DNA of 64,000 bases from Streptomyces sp. NBC_00250 (GCF_036192275.1 NZ_CP108088.1:2046001-2110000); one strand, 5' to 3'; positions 26,729 to 36,279 are shown, numbered from the stretch's first letter. A program made the numbers and translations. Notes: generated from the sequence alone by a model not told the origin.

Positions 26729-27804
26729 CGGGCACTCCCGAGCGCGGTGAGGGGATCGACGGCGGTGATCCGCCGAATGGACAGCGCGGCCCCGAGCACA
26801 CCGAGTACCACCATCACGGCCGCCGGCCCGAGCACGGTCAGCGGCTGCAGCACGAACGGCACGTTCCCGCCGCTGACCAGCACCCCGATGCCGACCGCGA
26901 GCGCCGTTCCGAGCAGCGTGCCCGCCGTGAGCATCAGCACCGCCTGCCCGAGGGCGTCCTTGAGCAGGTACCGGGTCGAAGCGCCGAGCGCCTTGAGTAC
27001 GGCGACGTCGCCGCTGCGCTGAATGGTCCAGACGGTGAAGAAGGCCCCTATGACGAGAGCCGAGATGGCGAAGAGGAAGCCGCGCATGAGCTGGAGCGAG
27101 CCGTTCTCGGCCTGGTAGGACCCTATGGCGGTGAGGGCCTCGTCGACGGTCCGCGCCTCGGTGCCGACGGCCGCGTCGCCGGCCGCCCAGTCGGTCTCCC
27201 CGCCGCCGCGGAGCGCGATGACGGTCGCCTGTTCCTCCACCGTGGTGCCGGTGTGGCCGAGCCGCTGCCAGTCGTCGAGGGAGGTCCACACCACCGGGGT
27301 GTGGCTGTACGAGGCGTCACCGGCGACCGCCGTGACGGTCAGCTCCAGGGTGCCGAGGCGGACGGAGTCACCGGCCGAGACGCCCAGCTCCTCGGCGGCC
27401 GACTCCGAGAGGACGGCCTTGCCCGAAGCGGGCGCCACGGGTGCGAGGCCGGCCTCCGGCTCCGTACCGAAGGCGGACACGGCGGCGGTACGGTCCCCGG
27501 CGGCGCCGTTGAGCGTACGGATGCCGAGCGGCGCGGCCGAAGCCACCCCCGGACGCTCCGCCCACCCGCGCCACTGCTCCTCCGTCACCGTCGAGTTGGT
27601 GAAGGAGACCGACTGCCCGGACGGCGGCGCCGCGAAGGCCAGCCGGTCGGCGGGCAGACCGGTGATCGCGGAGATGTTCTCCCGCGCGAGCCCGGCGGTC
27701 AGCCCGGACAGCAGCCCCACGAGCAGGGTGATCAGCACGATCACGGTACCCATGAGGGCGAATCGCCCCTTGGCGAATCTGAGGTCTCTCCATGCCACGA
27801 ACAT
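26725..27804 (-). CDS. FtsX-like ABC transporter permease
   Basis: Permease of 359 residues of the MacB/FtsX type. One N-terminal membrane helix (about 16-38) is followed by an extracytoplasmic domain of about 200 residues and three C-terminal helices. The conserved QRSGDVAVLKALGASTRYLL lies after helix 2. The start is ATG 27804; an in-frame upstream start at 27867 would cross the regulatory motif at 27864-27879. It is translationally coupled to the ATPase gene. The single permease probably works as a homodimer. Confidence 0.9.
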   Translation of the reverse strand: MFVAWRDLRFAKGRFALMGTVIVLITLLVGLLSGLTAGLARENISAITGLPADRLAFAAPPSGQSVSFTNSTVTEEQWRGWAERPGVASAAPLGIRTLNGAAGDRTAAVSAFGTEPEAGLAPVAPASGKAVLSESAAEELGVSAGDSVRLGTLELTVTAVAGDASYSHTPVVWTSLDDWQRLGHTGTTVEEQATVIALRGGGETDWAAGDAAVGTEARTVDEALTAIGSYQAENGSLQLMRGFLFAISALVIGAFFTVWTIQRSGDVAVLKALGASTRYLLKDALGQAVLMLTAGTLLGTALAVGIGVLVSGGNVPFVLQPLTVLGPAAVMVVLGVLGAALSIRRITAVDPLTALGSAR

Positions 27805-27863
27805 GCTGACCAGAGTGGTCCGCGAGGCGGCTCCCGGGCATCGCGCCACGGATGGCTCCGCAA

Positions 27864-27879
27864 TCAAACTTTCGGTTGA
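27864..27879. promoter_or_regulatory. 16-bp motif upstream of the FtsX/LolD operon
   Basis: TCAAACTTTCGGTTGA, with TCAA and TTGA ends, 60 bases upstream of the permease start. It matches 14 of 16 bases of TCAATCCTTCGGTTGA at 29919-29934 before the histidine kinase gene. It is a candidate site for the response regulator encoded at 31208-31837. Confidence 0.55.
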
Positions 27880-27994
27880 CCCACTGGATGGCTACGGACT
27901 GCACGGATGTGCGGTGGAGAGGCTCCGAGGCTCCCTCGGTGGCTCTTCTCCGCCTCGCCCGGGACGGGGCTGTGTCGCTCGCCCCCCTCCGGGG

Positions 27995-28954
27995 TCAGTC
28001 ACTCGGCCGGCGGGTGCGCTGCGCGGCCGCGCGGTGCTGTGTGGGGGTGACGCCTCGGCGGCGTTTGAAGGCGACGCTGAGGGCGAAGGCGTTGGCGTAC
28101 CCCACCTTGCGCGCGATGGAACCCACCGTGGCCCCGGTGTCGCGGAGCAGGTCGGCCGCCAGGGCTACGCGCCACATCGTCAGATACGCCATGGGGGGCT
28201 CGCCGACGTGCCGGGTGAAGCGGCGGGCCAGGCCCGACCTGGAAGTGCCCACCTCGGCTGCGAGCGTCGCCACGGTCCACGGATGTGCCGGGTCGTCGTG
28301 CAGCAGCCTCAGGGCGTTCGCCACGACGGACTCGTCGGTGGCGCGGTACCACGCGGGTGCGTGGTTCCGGGGACGGTCGAACCAGGCCCGGAGGGTGGAG
28401 ACGAGGATCAGGTCGAGCAGGCGGTCCAGGACCGCCTGCTGGCCCGGCCGGTCGCGCCGCAGCTCCCGTGCGACCAGCGCGAGGAGCGTGGCGTCGGCTT
28501 CGTCCTCCCGGACGACGAGTACGTCCGGCAGGGCGTCCAGGAGGCGGTCGCTGAGGCCGGTCCGGCCCTCGTAGGCGCCACTGACGAGATGGGCCGCCCC
28601 CGTGTCGGCGACGCCGCACGTGCGCGGGTCGAGGGTGGCCGTCTCGGTGGTGACGGCCGCCCGCGCGGTGCGCGCGCAGTAGTCCGCGGCGGTGATGACG
28701 CGCTCGGGCGACGCGCTGGGGTCCTCGGCGACGGTGTACGGGGCGGGGCCGCGGAGGACGGCGATGTCGCCGGAGCCGATGTTGATCGGCTCACCGTCGG
28801 CGGGCGTGATCCAGACCTTGCCGTCGAGGACGGCGAGCAGTGTCAGCTCCGCGCCGGTCGCGAAGCGGAGGGACCACGGCGGGCTCATGACCGTCCGGGT
28901 GAACACGGCGCCGCGTGCCCGTACCCCGTCCAGCAGTTCCCCCAACCTGTCCAC
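27995..28954 (-). CDS. AraC family transcriptional regulator
   Basis: Regulator of 319 residues. The N-terminal cupin-like domain (about 1-160) is of the AraC_binding_6/cupin_6 type, with FTRTVMSPPWSLRFATGAEL and GSGDIAVLRGP. The C-terminal double helix-turn-helix (about 215-310) has VATLAAEVGTSRSGLARRFT and the signature GSIARKVGYANAFALSVAFK. The GTG start at 28954 has GGAGGC upstream. It is divergent from the NmrA-like gene (80-base gap) and probably controls it, as is common for this pair. The effector is unknown. Confidence 0.9.
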   Translation of the reverse strand: MDRLGELLDGVRARGAVFTRTVMSPPWSLRFATGAELTLLAVLDGKVWITPADGEPINIGSGDIAVLRGPAPYTVAEDPSASPERVITAADYCARTARAAVTTETATLDPRTCGVADTGAAHLVSGAYEGRTGLSDRLLDALPDVLVVREDEADATLLALVARELRRDRPGQQAVLDRLLDLILVSTLRAWFDRPRNHAPAWYRATDESVVANALRLLHDDPAHPWTVATLAAEVGTSRSGLARRFTRHVGEPPMAYLTMWRVALAADLLRDTGATVGSIARKVGYANAFALSVAFKRRRGVTPTQHRAAAQRTRRPSD

Positions 28955-29034
28955 GCCTCCAACGTAGACGCTCGGACATCGCTCCGGGTGTCTCGGCCAT
29001 GGCTTCGTCCCCCTCGACGGGATGGAGTTGCCCC

Positions 29035-29934
29035 ATGACTGAACACCCGATTCTGATCACTGGCGGTACGGGCAAGGTCGGCGGACGCGCCGTGGCCCGA
29101 CTCGGCTCGAAGGGACTCCCGGTGCGCGTCGGATCACGTTCCGCCGAGCCGCGTTTCGACTGGACCGACCGGAGCACGTGGGACGCCGCCCTGCACGGCG
29201 TGAGCAAGGTCTTCATCGTGCCGCAGGACGGCGAGTTGCTGACGCGCCCGTTCGTGGAGCGCGCGAAGGAGCTCGGGGTCGGGCGCATCGTGCTGCTCTC
29301 GGGCCGCGGCGTCGACGTCCCCGGGTACGCCGACCCGGAAAGCGTCGCGGGCCGGACGCACATCGACGGCGAGGACGCCGTGCGTCACTGCGGGCTGGAG
29401 TGGACGATCGTACGGCCCGCATGGTTCGCGCAGAACTTCAGCGAGGGATTCCTCCGCGACTCGGTGCTCGCGGGTGAGCTGCGCCTGCCCGCCGGTGACG
29501 GCGCGGCGAGCTTCGTCGATGCCGAGGACATCGCCGCGGTCGCGGTGGCGGCGCTCGTCGAGGACACCCACGTGGGCGAGACCTACGAGCTGTCCGGACC
29601 GAGTGCCCTCACCCTTGGTGACGCGGTGGCCACCATCTCCGGGGCGACCGGTCGGACGGTGCGCTACGTGTCCCTGTCACCGGAGGAGTTCGTGGCCGAA
29701 CAGGTCGCCGAGGGCCGGCCCAGGGCCGATGCCGAGGACTACGCCGACGCGGTCGGCCCAATCCGGCGGGACATGGACAGCCACCTGTCCGACGGGGTGC
29801 AGAAGGCCCTCGGCCGGCAACCCCGCTCCTTCGCCCTGTTCGTGAAGGAGGCCGCGGCCTCCGGTGCGTGGCAGGACCGACCCCGAACGAGCAGCGCGGC
29901 CCCGTCCGACCATTCGAATCAATCCTTCGGTTGA
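29035..29934 (+). CDS. NmrA-like NAD(P)-binding protein
   Basis: Atypical SDR of 299 residues. The N-terminal cofactor motif is ITGGTGKVGGRAVARL (residues about 8-23). No Tyr-x3-Lys active site is seen; the conserved IVRPAWFAQNF and YELSGPSALTLGDAV are typical of NmrA/QOR2-like redox sensors or quinone reductases. ATG 29035 has GGAG upstream. It is divergent from the AraC gene. Its last codons overlap the 16-bp motif used by the following two-component operon. Confidence 0.87.
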   Translation: MTEHPILITGGTGKVGGRAVARLGSKGLPVRVGSRSAEPRFDWTDRSTWDAALHGVSKVFIVPQDGELLTRPFVERAKELGVGRIVLLSGRGVDVPGYADPESVAGRTHIDGEDAVRHCGLEWTIVRPAWFAQNFSEGFLRDSVLAGELRLPAGDGAASFVDAEDIAAVAVAALVEDTHVGETYELSGPSALTLGDAVATISGATGRTVRYVSLSPEEFVAEQVAEGRPRADAEDYADAVGPIRRDMDSHLSDGVQKALGRQPRSFALFVKEAAASGAWQDRPRTSSAAPSDHSNQSFG

Positions 29935-29960
29935 GTCCAGATCGTCCGCCGCTGTCTAGG
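29919..29960 (+). promoter_or_regulatory. Promoter and motif of the second two-component operon
   Basis: TCAATCCTTCGGTTGA at 29919-29934 overlaps a -35-like TTGAGT (29931-29936), and a -10-like TAGGCT follows after about 18 bases. The motif recurs upstream of the FtsX/LolD operon. It may be an autoregulatory site of the response regulator. Confidence 0.5.
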
Positions 29961-29971
29961 CTGGAGGGGAC

Positions 29972-31204
29972 ATGGATCTCCCTTCCCCTCTCCACCCCGC
30001 CCGGCTTCCCCTCACCCCTGCACTGCGCGCGCTGCGCCTCTGTCTCCATCTCCTGATGGCCGGACTGCTGGTGCTCGCGGCGGTGCGGGCGGACTCGGCC
30101 GCCGGGACGGTGCTCGCGGTGGTGACGGGCGCGGTCTACGCGGCCGGGTCGTACCTGCCGTCCGTCAGGGACTCGCAGCGGGCCGCGGCCCTGTGGCTGG
30201 GCGCCCTGGGGGCGTCCTGGCTCGCCCTGCTCTGGCTGACCCCGGAGGCGCTCTGGCTGGCCTTCCCGCTCTACTTCCTCCAGCTGCACCTGCTGCCGAC
30301 CCGCTGGTCGCTGCCGGCCGTGGCACTGACGGCGGTCGCGGCGATCCTCTCGTACGTGGGGCACGGCGCCGCCCTCAATCCGGGGGTGTTCATCGGGCCG
30401 CTGCTCGGCGCGGCGGTCGCGGTGGCGACGGTCCTCGGCTACCAGGCGCTCTACCGGGAGAGCGAGCGGCGGCGCCGACTCATCGAGGAGCTGATCGCGA
30501 CGCGGGCCGAGCTGGCGGCCGCGGAACGGCACGCGGGCACGCTCGCCGAGCGGGAGCGGCTCGCCCGCGAGATCCACGACACGCTCGCGCAGGGCCTGTC
30601 CTCGATCCAGCTGCTGCTGCGGGCGGCCGAGCGGTCGCTGCCGCCCGACTCGCCGGCCTCGGACCACATCGACCGGGCCCGGCAGGCGGCCCAGGACAAC
30701 CTCGCGGAGGCGCGCCGCTTCGTCCGGGCACTGTCCCCGCCGGACCTGGAGCACGGCTCCCTGGCGGCGGCCCTTGAGCGACTGTGCGAGCCGGGGGCGG
30801 GAGCGGGTCTGTACGGTCCGGGGGCCGGTGCCGGTTCGCACGAGCCGGGTCCCGGGCCGCGGGTCCGTTTCTCGGTGAGCGGTACACCCGTCGAGCTGCC
30901 CACCCCCTACGAGGTGGCGCTGCTCCGTATCGCCCAGTCGGCGCTCGCGAACACGGTGCGGCACGCGGCGGCCTCGCGGGCGGAGATCACCCTGTCGTTC
31001 ATGGACGCCTCGGTGACCCTGGACGTCGTCGACGACGGCGAGGGCTTCGAGCCCGGTTCGGTACGCCCCTCCTCCGACGGCGGCTTCGGGCTTCCGGCGA
31101 TGCGCTCGCGCGCGGAGTCGCTGGGCGGCACGTTCACCGTCGAGTCCGCCCCCGGCCAGGGCACGGCCGTCGCCGTCTCCCTCCCTCTCCCCGCTGGAGT
31201 CTGA
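29972..31204 (+). CDS. Sensor histidine kinase (HisKA_3 type)
   Basis: Membrane sensor kinase of 410 residues. About five to six membrane segments lie between residues 20 and 155. The dimerisation helix has His202 in AREIHDTLAQGLSS. The ATPase domain has the N box LRIAQSALANTVRHAAASR, DDGEGFEP and GGFGLPAMRSRAE. A Gly/Ala/Pro-rich insertion of about 25 residues (around 270-295) interrupts the link to the ATPase domain. The response regulator follows three bases after the stop. Related kinases sense envelope stress; here the motif shared with the FtsX-type ABC operon suggests export control. Confidence 0.92.
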   Translation: MDLPSPLHPARLPLTPALRALRLCLHLLMAGLLVLAAVRADSAAGTVLAVVTGAVYAAGSYLPSVRDSQRAAALWLGALGASWLALLWLTPEALWLAFPLYFLQLHLLPTRWSLPAVALTAVAAILSYVGHGAALNPGVFIGPLLGAAVAVATVLGYQALYRESERRRRLIEELIATRAELAAAERHAGTLAERERLAREIHDTLAQGLSSIQLLLRAAERSLPPDSPASDHIDRARQAAQDNLAEARRFVRALSPPDLEHGSLAAALERLCEPGAGAGLYGPGAGAGSHEPGPGPRVRFSVSGTPVELPTPYEVALLRIAQSALANTVRHAAASRAEITLSFMDASVTLDVVDDGEGFEPGSVRPSSDGGFGLPAMRSRAESLGGTFTVESAPGQGTAVAVSLPLPAGV

Positions 31205-31207
31205 ACC

Positions 31208-31837
31208 ATGACCACCATCCGCCTTCTCCTGGCCGACGACCACCCGGTGGTACGGGCCGGCCTGCGCGCGGTCCTGGACACGGAGCCCGACTTCGCCGTC
31301 GTCGCGGAGGCGGCGACCGCCGAGCGCGCGGTGGAGCTGGCCGCCGCCGGGGACGTGGACGTGGTCCTGATGGACCTGCAGTTCGGCTCCGGGATGCACG
31401 GCTCGGAGGCGACGGCAGCGATCACGGCGGCGCCCGGCGGGCCGAAGGTGCTGGTCCTGACGACGTACGACACGGACGCGGACATCCTCGCGGCGGTGGA
31501 GGCGGGCGCCTCCGGCTACCTCCTGAAGGACGCCCCGCCGGAGGAGCTGGCGGCGGCGGTCCGGACGGCGGCGGCCGGGCAGTCGGCGCTCGCCCCGGCG
31601 GTGGCGCACCGGCTGATGGACCGGATGCGGACCCCCGCGGAGGCCCTGACCAAGCGCGAGCTGGAGGTGCTCCAGCTGGTGGGCGAGGGCCTGTCGAACC
31701 AGCAGATCAGCAAGGTGCTGTTCCTGAGCCAGGCGACGGTGAAGTCCCATCTGGTGCACATCTTCGCGAAGCTGGGCGTCGACTCCCGCACGGCGGCGGT
31801 GGCGACGGCGACGGCACGCCGTCTGATCAGGCGGTAG
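31208..31837 (+). CDS. NarL/LuxR-type response regulator
   Basis: Response regulator of 209 residues. The receiver domain has Asp10/Asp11, phospho-acceptor Asp56 in VVLMDLQFG, Thr in LVLTTYDTDAD and Lys in GYLLKDAPPEE. The LuxR helix-turn-helix is in LSNQQISKVLFLSQATVKSH. It forms an operon with the upstream kinase and ends just before the convergent DUF5955-like gene. Its likely DNA site is the TCAA-N8-TTGA motif found before its own operon and before the ABC transporter operon at 26048-27804. Confidence 0.93.
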   Translation: MTTIRLLLADDHPVVRAGLRAVLDTEPDFAVVAEAATAERAVELAAAGDVDVVLMDLQFGSGMHGSEATAAITAAPGGPKVLVLTTYDTDADILAAVEAGASGYLLKDAPPEELAAAVRTAAAGQSALAPAVAHRLMDRMRTPAEALTKRELEVLQLVGEGLSNQQISKVLFLSQATVKSHLVHIFAKLGVDSRTAAVATATARRLIRR

Positions 31838-31845
31838 TCCGGGGG

Positions 31846-32190
31846 TCAGTCGACCGGATCGCGCGGTGCCGGAGGTGTCGGCGGTGTCGGCGGTCCGAAG
31901 AGTTCCACCGCCCGCCGGACCCCGGCGAGCCCTGCCGCGAGGGCGCTGACGGAGCCGACCGATCCTGCGACGAGCAGCAGCGAGCGGCGCAGCCGCCGTA
32001 CCTCGGGGGCGCCGCTCAGCGCCATCGCGTCGAGCGCGGCGAGTTCGTCCTCGGCGATGCCCCGGTCGGCGAACTCGACGCGGTGGGCCGCCAGTTCACG
32101 CCGGAGCCGGGACACGGCGGACCGCAGTTCGGCCACCCTCGGGTCCATGCCCTCGCCGGTCACTCGCCTCTGCCCCACGCTTCGCAACAT
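31846..32190 (-). CDS. DUF5955-like small protein
   Basis: 114 residues. A conserved N-terminal region, RVAELRSAVSRLRRELAAH, looks like a coiled coil, followed by RGIAEDELAALDAM. A hydrophobic segment, LLLVAGSVGSVSALAAGLAG, may enter the membrane, and the tail is Pro-rich. I recognise it from memory as a Streptomyces DUF5955 type; no function is known. ATG 32190 has GGGGGAGAG upstream. A start at GTG 32163 is also possible. It converges on the two-component operon. Confidence 0.65.
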   Translation of the reverse strand: MLRSVGQRRVTGEGMDPRVAELRSAVSRLRRELAAHRVEFADRGIAEDELAALDAMALSGAPEVRRLRRSLLLVAGSVGSVSALAAGLAGVRRAVELFGPPTPPTPPAPRDPVD

Positions 32191-32386
32191 GGCTCTCCCC
32201 CTCGCACGACACTGTGCGCAGAACGCCGTACCCCGAACACACCGCACGCCCGGAGCCGACCCGTCGGACGGTGGTCGGGCGCCGTGAGTCGCGGTCAGTT
32301 AACTCCTTCGCCACCCCGGCGCGCCACCCTTCGCCCGCGTAATTCAGGCGACCGTGTCATTCCGCCTGATGAGGTATGCAGTCCCC

Positions 32387-33013
32387 ATGACAACAGCGCA
32401 TGACCGAACGGATGTCCACACGCCCGTCGTCGCCGGCCTGCTGCTGGCCGCCGGGGGCGGGCGACGGCTCGGGGGGCGGCCCAAGGCACTGCTCCCCCAC
32501 CGCGGCCGCCCCCTCGTCGAGTACGCCGTGGGGGTGCTGCGCGCGGCCGGGTGCGAGGTGGTGCACGTGGTCCTCGGCGCGTCGGCCGATGCCGTACGGG
32601 AGCGGGCGGAGCTGCCCGGATGCGTGCTCGTGGACAACCCGGAGTGGGCCGAGGGGATGGGTTCCTCGCTGCGGGCGGGGCTCGCCTCGCTGGCCGCCGA
32701 CCCGCGCGGGGTGGACGCGGCGCTGGTCCTCCTGGTCGACCAGCCGGGGATCGGGGCGGAGGCGGTGGCCCGGGTCCGGGCGGCGTACACCTCGCGGGAT
32801 TCGCTCGCGGCGGCCTCGTACGACGGGCAGCGGGGCCATCCGGTGCTGTTCGGCGCGGGGCACTGGGCGGGGATCGCCGAGCTCGCGGTGGGCGACCGGG
32901 GCGCGCGGGACTATCTGGCGGCGCACCGGGATGCGATCACGCCCGTGGACTGTTCGGATGTGGCCGAGCCCTACGACATCGACACGGAGGCGGACCTGGC
33001 ACACCTGGAGTGA
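32387..33013 (+). CDS. MobA-like nucleotidyltransferase (molybdenum cofactor cytidylyltransferase type)
   Basis: NTP transferase of 208 residues with the signature LLAAGGGRRLGGRPKALLPH at residues about 17-36 and LVLLVDQPGI in the metal-binding region. Relatives add CMP or GMP to molybdopterin for xanthine dehydrogenase-type enzymes. Its place between the allantoin genes and malate synthase in a purine-degrading island fits maturation of xanthine dehydrogenase, although no xdh gene is in the window. ATG 32387 is chosen over 32354. It could instead be a general nucleotidyltransferase. Confidence 0.8.
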   Translation: MTTAHDRTDVHTPVVAGLLLAAGGGRRLGGRPKALLPHRGRPLVEYAVGVLRAAGCEVVHVVLGASADAVRERAELPGCVLVDNPEWAEGMGSSLRAGLASLAADPRGVDAALVLLVDQPGIGAEAVARVRAAYTSRDSLAAASYDGQRGHPVLFGAGHWAGIAELAVGDRGARDYLAAHRDAITPVDCSDVAEPYDIDTEADLAHLE

Positions 33014-33062
33014 AGGGCGTGGCACCCGGAGCCATGGTCTGTCGATCCGGAGAATCTCGATA

Positions 33063-33115
33063 TCAACAAACCATTGAACTTCCACCATGAGGAAACTAGT
33101 ATCCACTGTTCAGAA
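33063..33115 (+). promoter_or_regulatory. aceB promoter with two overlapping operator types
   Basis: TTGAAC at 33074-33079 and TAGTAT at 33097-33102 with a 17-base spacer make a convincing promoter. TCAACAAACCATTGA (33063-33077) overlaps the -35. TTCCACCATGAGGAA (33080-33094) fills the spacer. A second copy, ATCCA-CTGTT-CAGAA (33101-33115), lies 21 bp further over the -10 and start site. AllR and a second regulator could both repress here. Confidence 0.7.
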
Positions 33116-33239
33116 GCGCCTGCTCGTTCAGAAGGCGCTCGCGGCCGTATCTCGGCGCCTGCGGCACTCCGTGCCGTCCCACGACGCCCGGCGGCCGCAT
33201 GGCACCGCCCGTGAAGTCCGCTGAAGGAAGTGACAGTTC

Positions 33240-34871
33240 ATGTCCGCACCAGCGCCGTCCCCCCTGGCCGTCGTCGATGCCGAGCCCCTGCCGCGTCAGG
33301 AAGAGGTGCTCACCGAGGCCGCCCTGGCCTTCGTCGCCGAACTGCACCGGCGGTTCACCCCGCGCCGGGACGAGCTCCTCGCCCGCCGAGCGGAGCGTCG
33401 CGCCGAGATCGCCCGTACGTCCACCCTGGACTTCCTGCCGGAGACCGCGGCGATCCGCGTCGACGACTCCTGGAAGGTCGCGCCGGCCCCGGCGGCCCTG
33501 AACGACCGCCGCGTCGAGATCACCGGCCCGACCGACCGCAAGATGACGATCAACGCGCTCAACTCCGGCGCGAAGGTCTGGCTCGCCGACTTCGAGGACG
33601 CCTCCGCGCCGACCTGGGAGAACGTGGTCCTGGGCCAGCTCAACCTGATCGACGCGTACAGCCGGAAGATCGACTTCACGGACCCGCGCTCGGGCAAGTC
33701 GTACGCCCTCAAGCCCGCCGGCGAGCTGGCCACGGTCGTCATGCGGCCCCGCGGCTGGCACCTGGAGGAGCGTCACCTCACGTTCGACGGACGCCCCGTG
33801 CCCGGCGCGCTCGTCGACTTCGGCCTGTACTTCTTCCACAACGCCCAGCGTCTGATCGACCTCGGCAAGGGCCCGTACTTCTACCTTCCGAAGACGGAAT
33901 CGCACCTTGAGGCCCGCCTCTGGAACGAGATCTTCGTCTTCGCCCAGGACTACGTCGGCATCCCGCAGGGCACCGTCCGCGCCACGGTCCTCATCGAGAC
34001 CATCACGGCCGCGTACGAGATGGAGGAGATCCTCTACGAACTCCGCGACCACGCAGCCGGGTTGAACGCGGGCCGCTGGGACTACCTCTTCTCCATCGTC
34101 AAGAACTTCCGTGACGGCGGCGCCAAGTTCGTCCTTCCGGACCGCAACGCGGTCACGATGACGGCCCCGTTCATGCGCGCCTACACCGAGCTCCTCGTGC
34201 GCACCTGCCACAAGCGCGGCGCGCACGCGATCGGCGGCATGGCGGCGTTCATCCCGTCCCGCAAGGACGCCGAGGTCAACAAGGTCGCGTTCGAGAAGGT
34301 CAAGGCCGACAAGGACCGCGAGGCCGGCGACGGCTTCGACGGCTCCTGGGTCGCCCACCCCGACCTGGTCCCGATCGCGATGGCCTCCTTCGACGCCGTC
34401 CTCGGCGAGAAGCCCAACCAGAAGGACCGCCTCCGCGAGGACGTGTCCGTCGCGCCCGGCGACCTCATCGCGATCGACTCGCTGGACGCCAAGCCGACGT
34501 ACGCGGGCCTGGTCAGCGCCGTGCAGGTCGGCACCCGGTACATCGAGGCATGGCTGCGCGGCCTCGGCGCCGTCGCCATCTTCAACCTGATGGAGGACGC
34601 GGCCACCGCCGAGATCTCGCGCTCGCAGATCTGGCAGTGGATCAACGCCGGGGTCGAATTCGAGCACGCCGGAGAAACGGTGAAGGCCACTCCGGAGCTG
34701 GCCCGCAAGGTCGCCGCCGAGGAGCTGGCCGCGATCCGCGCGGAGATCGGCGAGGAGGCCTTCGCGGCCGGCAAGTGGCAGCAGGCCCACGACCTGCTCC
34801 TGCACGTCTCCCTCGACGCGGACTACGCGGACTTCCTGACGTTGCCCGCGTACGAGCAGCTGGTCGGCTGA
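33240..34871 (+). CDS. aceB: Malate synthase A
   Basis: Condenses glyoxylate with acetyl-CoA to malate. It has 543 residues, the usual length of the A isoform. The family signature is [15 protein letters not shown] (about 219-233), with [15 protein letters not shown] and [13 protein letters not shown] also conserved. GAAGGAAGTG precedes ATG 33240. In this island it drains glyoxylate released from ureidoglycolate, and no isocitrate lyase is beside it, so its role here is purine breakdown more than the glyoxylate bypass. The promoter carries both operator types seen in the island. Confidence 0.96.
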   Translation: MSAPAPSPLAVVDAEPLPRQEEVLTEAALAFVAELHRRFTPRRDELLARRAERRAEIARTSTLDFLPETAAIRVDDSWKVAPAPAALNDRRVEITGPTDRKMTINALNSGAKVWLADFEDASAPTWENVVLGQLNLIDAYSRKIDFTDPRSGKSYALKPAGELATVVMRPRGWHLEERHLTFDGRPVPGALVDFGLYFFHNAQRLIDLGKGPYFYLPKTESHLEARLWNEIFVFAQDYVGIPQGTVRATVLIETITAAYEMEEILYELRDHAAGLNAGRWDYLFSIVKNFRDGGAKFVLPDRNAVTMTAPFMRAYTELLVRTCHKRGAHAIGGMAAFIPSRKDAEVNKVAFEKVKADKDREAGDGFDGSWVAHPDLVPIAMASFDAVLGEKPNQKDRLREDVSVAPGDLIAIDSLDAKPTYAGLVSAVQVGTRYIEAWLRGLGAVAIFNLMEDAATAEISRSQIWQWINAGVEFEHAGETVKATPELARKVAAEELAAIRAEIGEEAFAAGKWQQAHDLLLHVSLDADYADFLTLPAYEQLVG

Positions 34872-34928
34872 TCTCCGAGAAGAACGGCTGACCCGACGGC
34901 CCGCACAGCGGTCGGACAGCGTCTGAGC

Positions 34929-34972
34929 AGGGCTTCGTCCCCGGTGTCGCACAGCACCGGAGACGGGGCCCT
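34929..34972 (+). terminator. Hairpin downstream of aceB
   Basis: Imperfect long stem: AGGGC-N2-CGTC-N-CCGGTG pairs with CACCGG-N-GACG-N2-GCCCT around a short loop, about 58 bases after the aceB stop. A transcription terminator is likely. Confidence 0.6.
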
Positions 34973-35118
34973 GTTCCCGTTCCTGTGGGACCACAGGGGA
35001 CGTGACGGAACCGAGATATGCAGCTACCTAGCGGTAACAAGCCGGGGGGTGACAGATTCCGCCATGCCACCGGCCGGCGGCTGTCCCCCACGTCACTGCG
35101 TACCGCAGGAGCACAGCC

Positions 35119-36276
35119 ATGCCTTCGACCCCCCACCGTGCGCTGCGCGCACTCCTGGCACTGTGTACCGCCGCCGGGCTCGCCTCCGTCGCCGCCCCCA
35201 CAGCCTCAGCCGCAGGCCCCGCCTCCCCCGGCACGGGTCCCACCGCCGTCGTCACCATGGGCGACAGCTACATCTCCGGCGAGGCCGGCCGCTGGCTCGG
35301 CAACAGCCTCACCAACTCGGGAAGCCGCAACGGCACCGACCGGGCCTGGACGGGCAGCGCCTACGACCCGTCCCGGGTGTACGGCACCACCGCGGGCGGC
35401 TGTCACCGCTCGGACACCGCAGAGGTGAAGAGCGCGGGACCGATCGCGAGCTCGCTGATCAACCTGGCCTGCTCGGGCGCGACGACCGACAACGTCATCC
35501 GCTCCTCGCAGGGCGGGCAGGCCTACAAGGGCGAGGCCCCGCAGGCCGACCAGCTCGCGGCCGTGGCCGCCTCGCACGACGTGGAACTGATCGCGCTCTC
35601 CATCGGCGGCAACGACCTCGGGTTCGCCGACATCATCGCCACCTGCGCCAAGGACTACATCGTCTGGTACTCGTACTGCCACGACGACCAGCAGGCCGAG
35701 GTCGACGCGAAGATGGACGGCGTCATGGCGGACGTCGGCCGGTCGGTCGACGAGATCCGGGCCGTCATGACGGGCGCCGGATACGGCTCGTCCGACTACC
35801 GGATCGTCCTCCAGTCGTACCCCTCCCCCATCCCCCGCGCCACCGAGAACCGGTACGGGGAGAGCGGCTGGTCCCGTACGAACACGGGCGGCTGCCCCTT
35901 CTGGAACGCCGACTCCGATTGGGCCCGCGACTCCCTCGTCCCGCAGCTCGCCAACCGGCTGAAGGGCGTCGCGGCGGCCAAGGGCGTGCAGTTCATGGAC
36001 CTGCGGGACGCGCTCCAGGGGCGTGAGGTGTGCGCGAAGGCGAGCCGTCAGGTGACGTCGACCGTGCCCGCGTCGGGAACCGCGAGCGAGTGGGCGCGCT
36101 GGATCGACAGCCAGAGCACGCAGGGGCTGGTCCAGGAGTCCATGCACCCCAACGCCTACGGCCAGCAGGCCCTCGGCCGCTGCCTGGCCCTGATCCACGC
36201 CCGTCCGACGGGCAACCAGACCTGCCGGAACACGGCGGGGTCGGGACCGTCGGGGATGTACCTCACGGCGAGCTGA
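35119..36276 (+). CDS. Secreted SGNH/GDSL hydrolase
   Basis: Secreted esterase or lipase of 385 residues. The signal peptide covers about residues 1-31 (ALRALLALCTAAGLASVAAP, ending TASAA). Block I has the nucleophile Ser in VTMGDSYISGE, block III is ALSIGGNDLGF and block V the catalytic His in ESMHPNAYGQQALG. Several Cys pairs suggest disulfides. Relatives hydrolyse lipids or acylated glycans outside the cell. ATG 35119 has a weak GCAGGAGC ribosome site. The gene converges with the next one, leaving only three bases between stops. Confidence 0.9.
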   Translation: MPSTPHRALRALLALCTAAGLASVAAPTASAAGPASPGTGPTAVVTMGDSYISGEAGRWLGNSLTNSGSRNGTDRAWTGSAYDPSRVYGTTAGGCHRSDTAEVKSAGPIASSLINLACSGATTDNVIRSSQGGQAYKGEAPQADQLAAVAASHDVELIALSIGGNDLGFADIIATCAKDYIVWYSYCHDDQQAEVDAKMDGVMADVGRSVDEIRAVMTGAGYGSSDYRIVLQSYPSPIPRATENRYGESGWSRTNTGGCPFWNADSDWARDSLVPQLANRLKGVAAAKGVQFMDLRDALQGREVCAKASRQVTSTVPASGTASEWARWIDSQSTQGLVQESMHPNAYGQQALGRCLALIHARPTGNQTCRNTAGSGPSGMYLTAS

Positions 36277-36279
36277 GCA

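Noticed and set aside
32354..33013. The MobA-like gene as evidence of a xanthine dehydrogenase operon here
   Set aside because: No xdh subunit gene is present in the window, so only the nucleotidyltransferase is reported.
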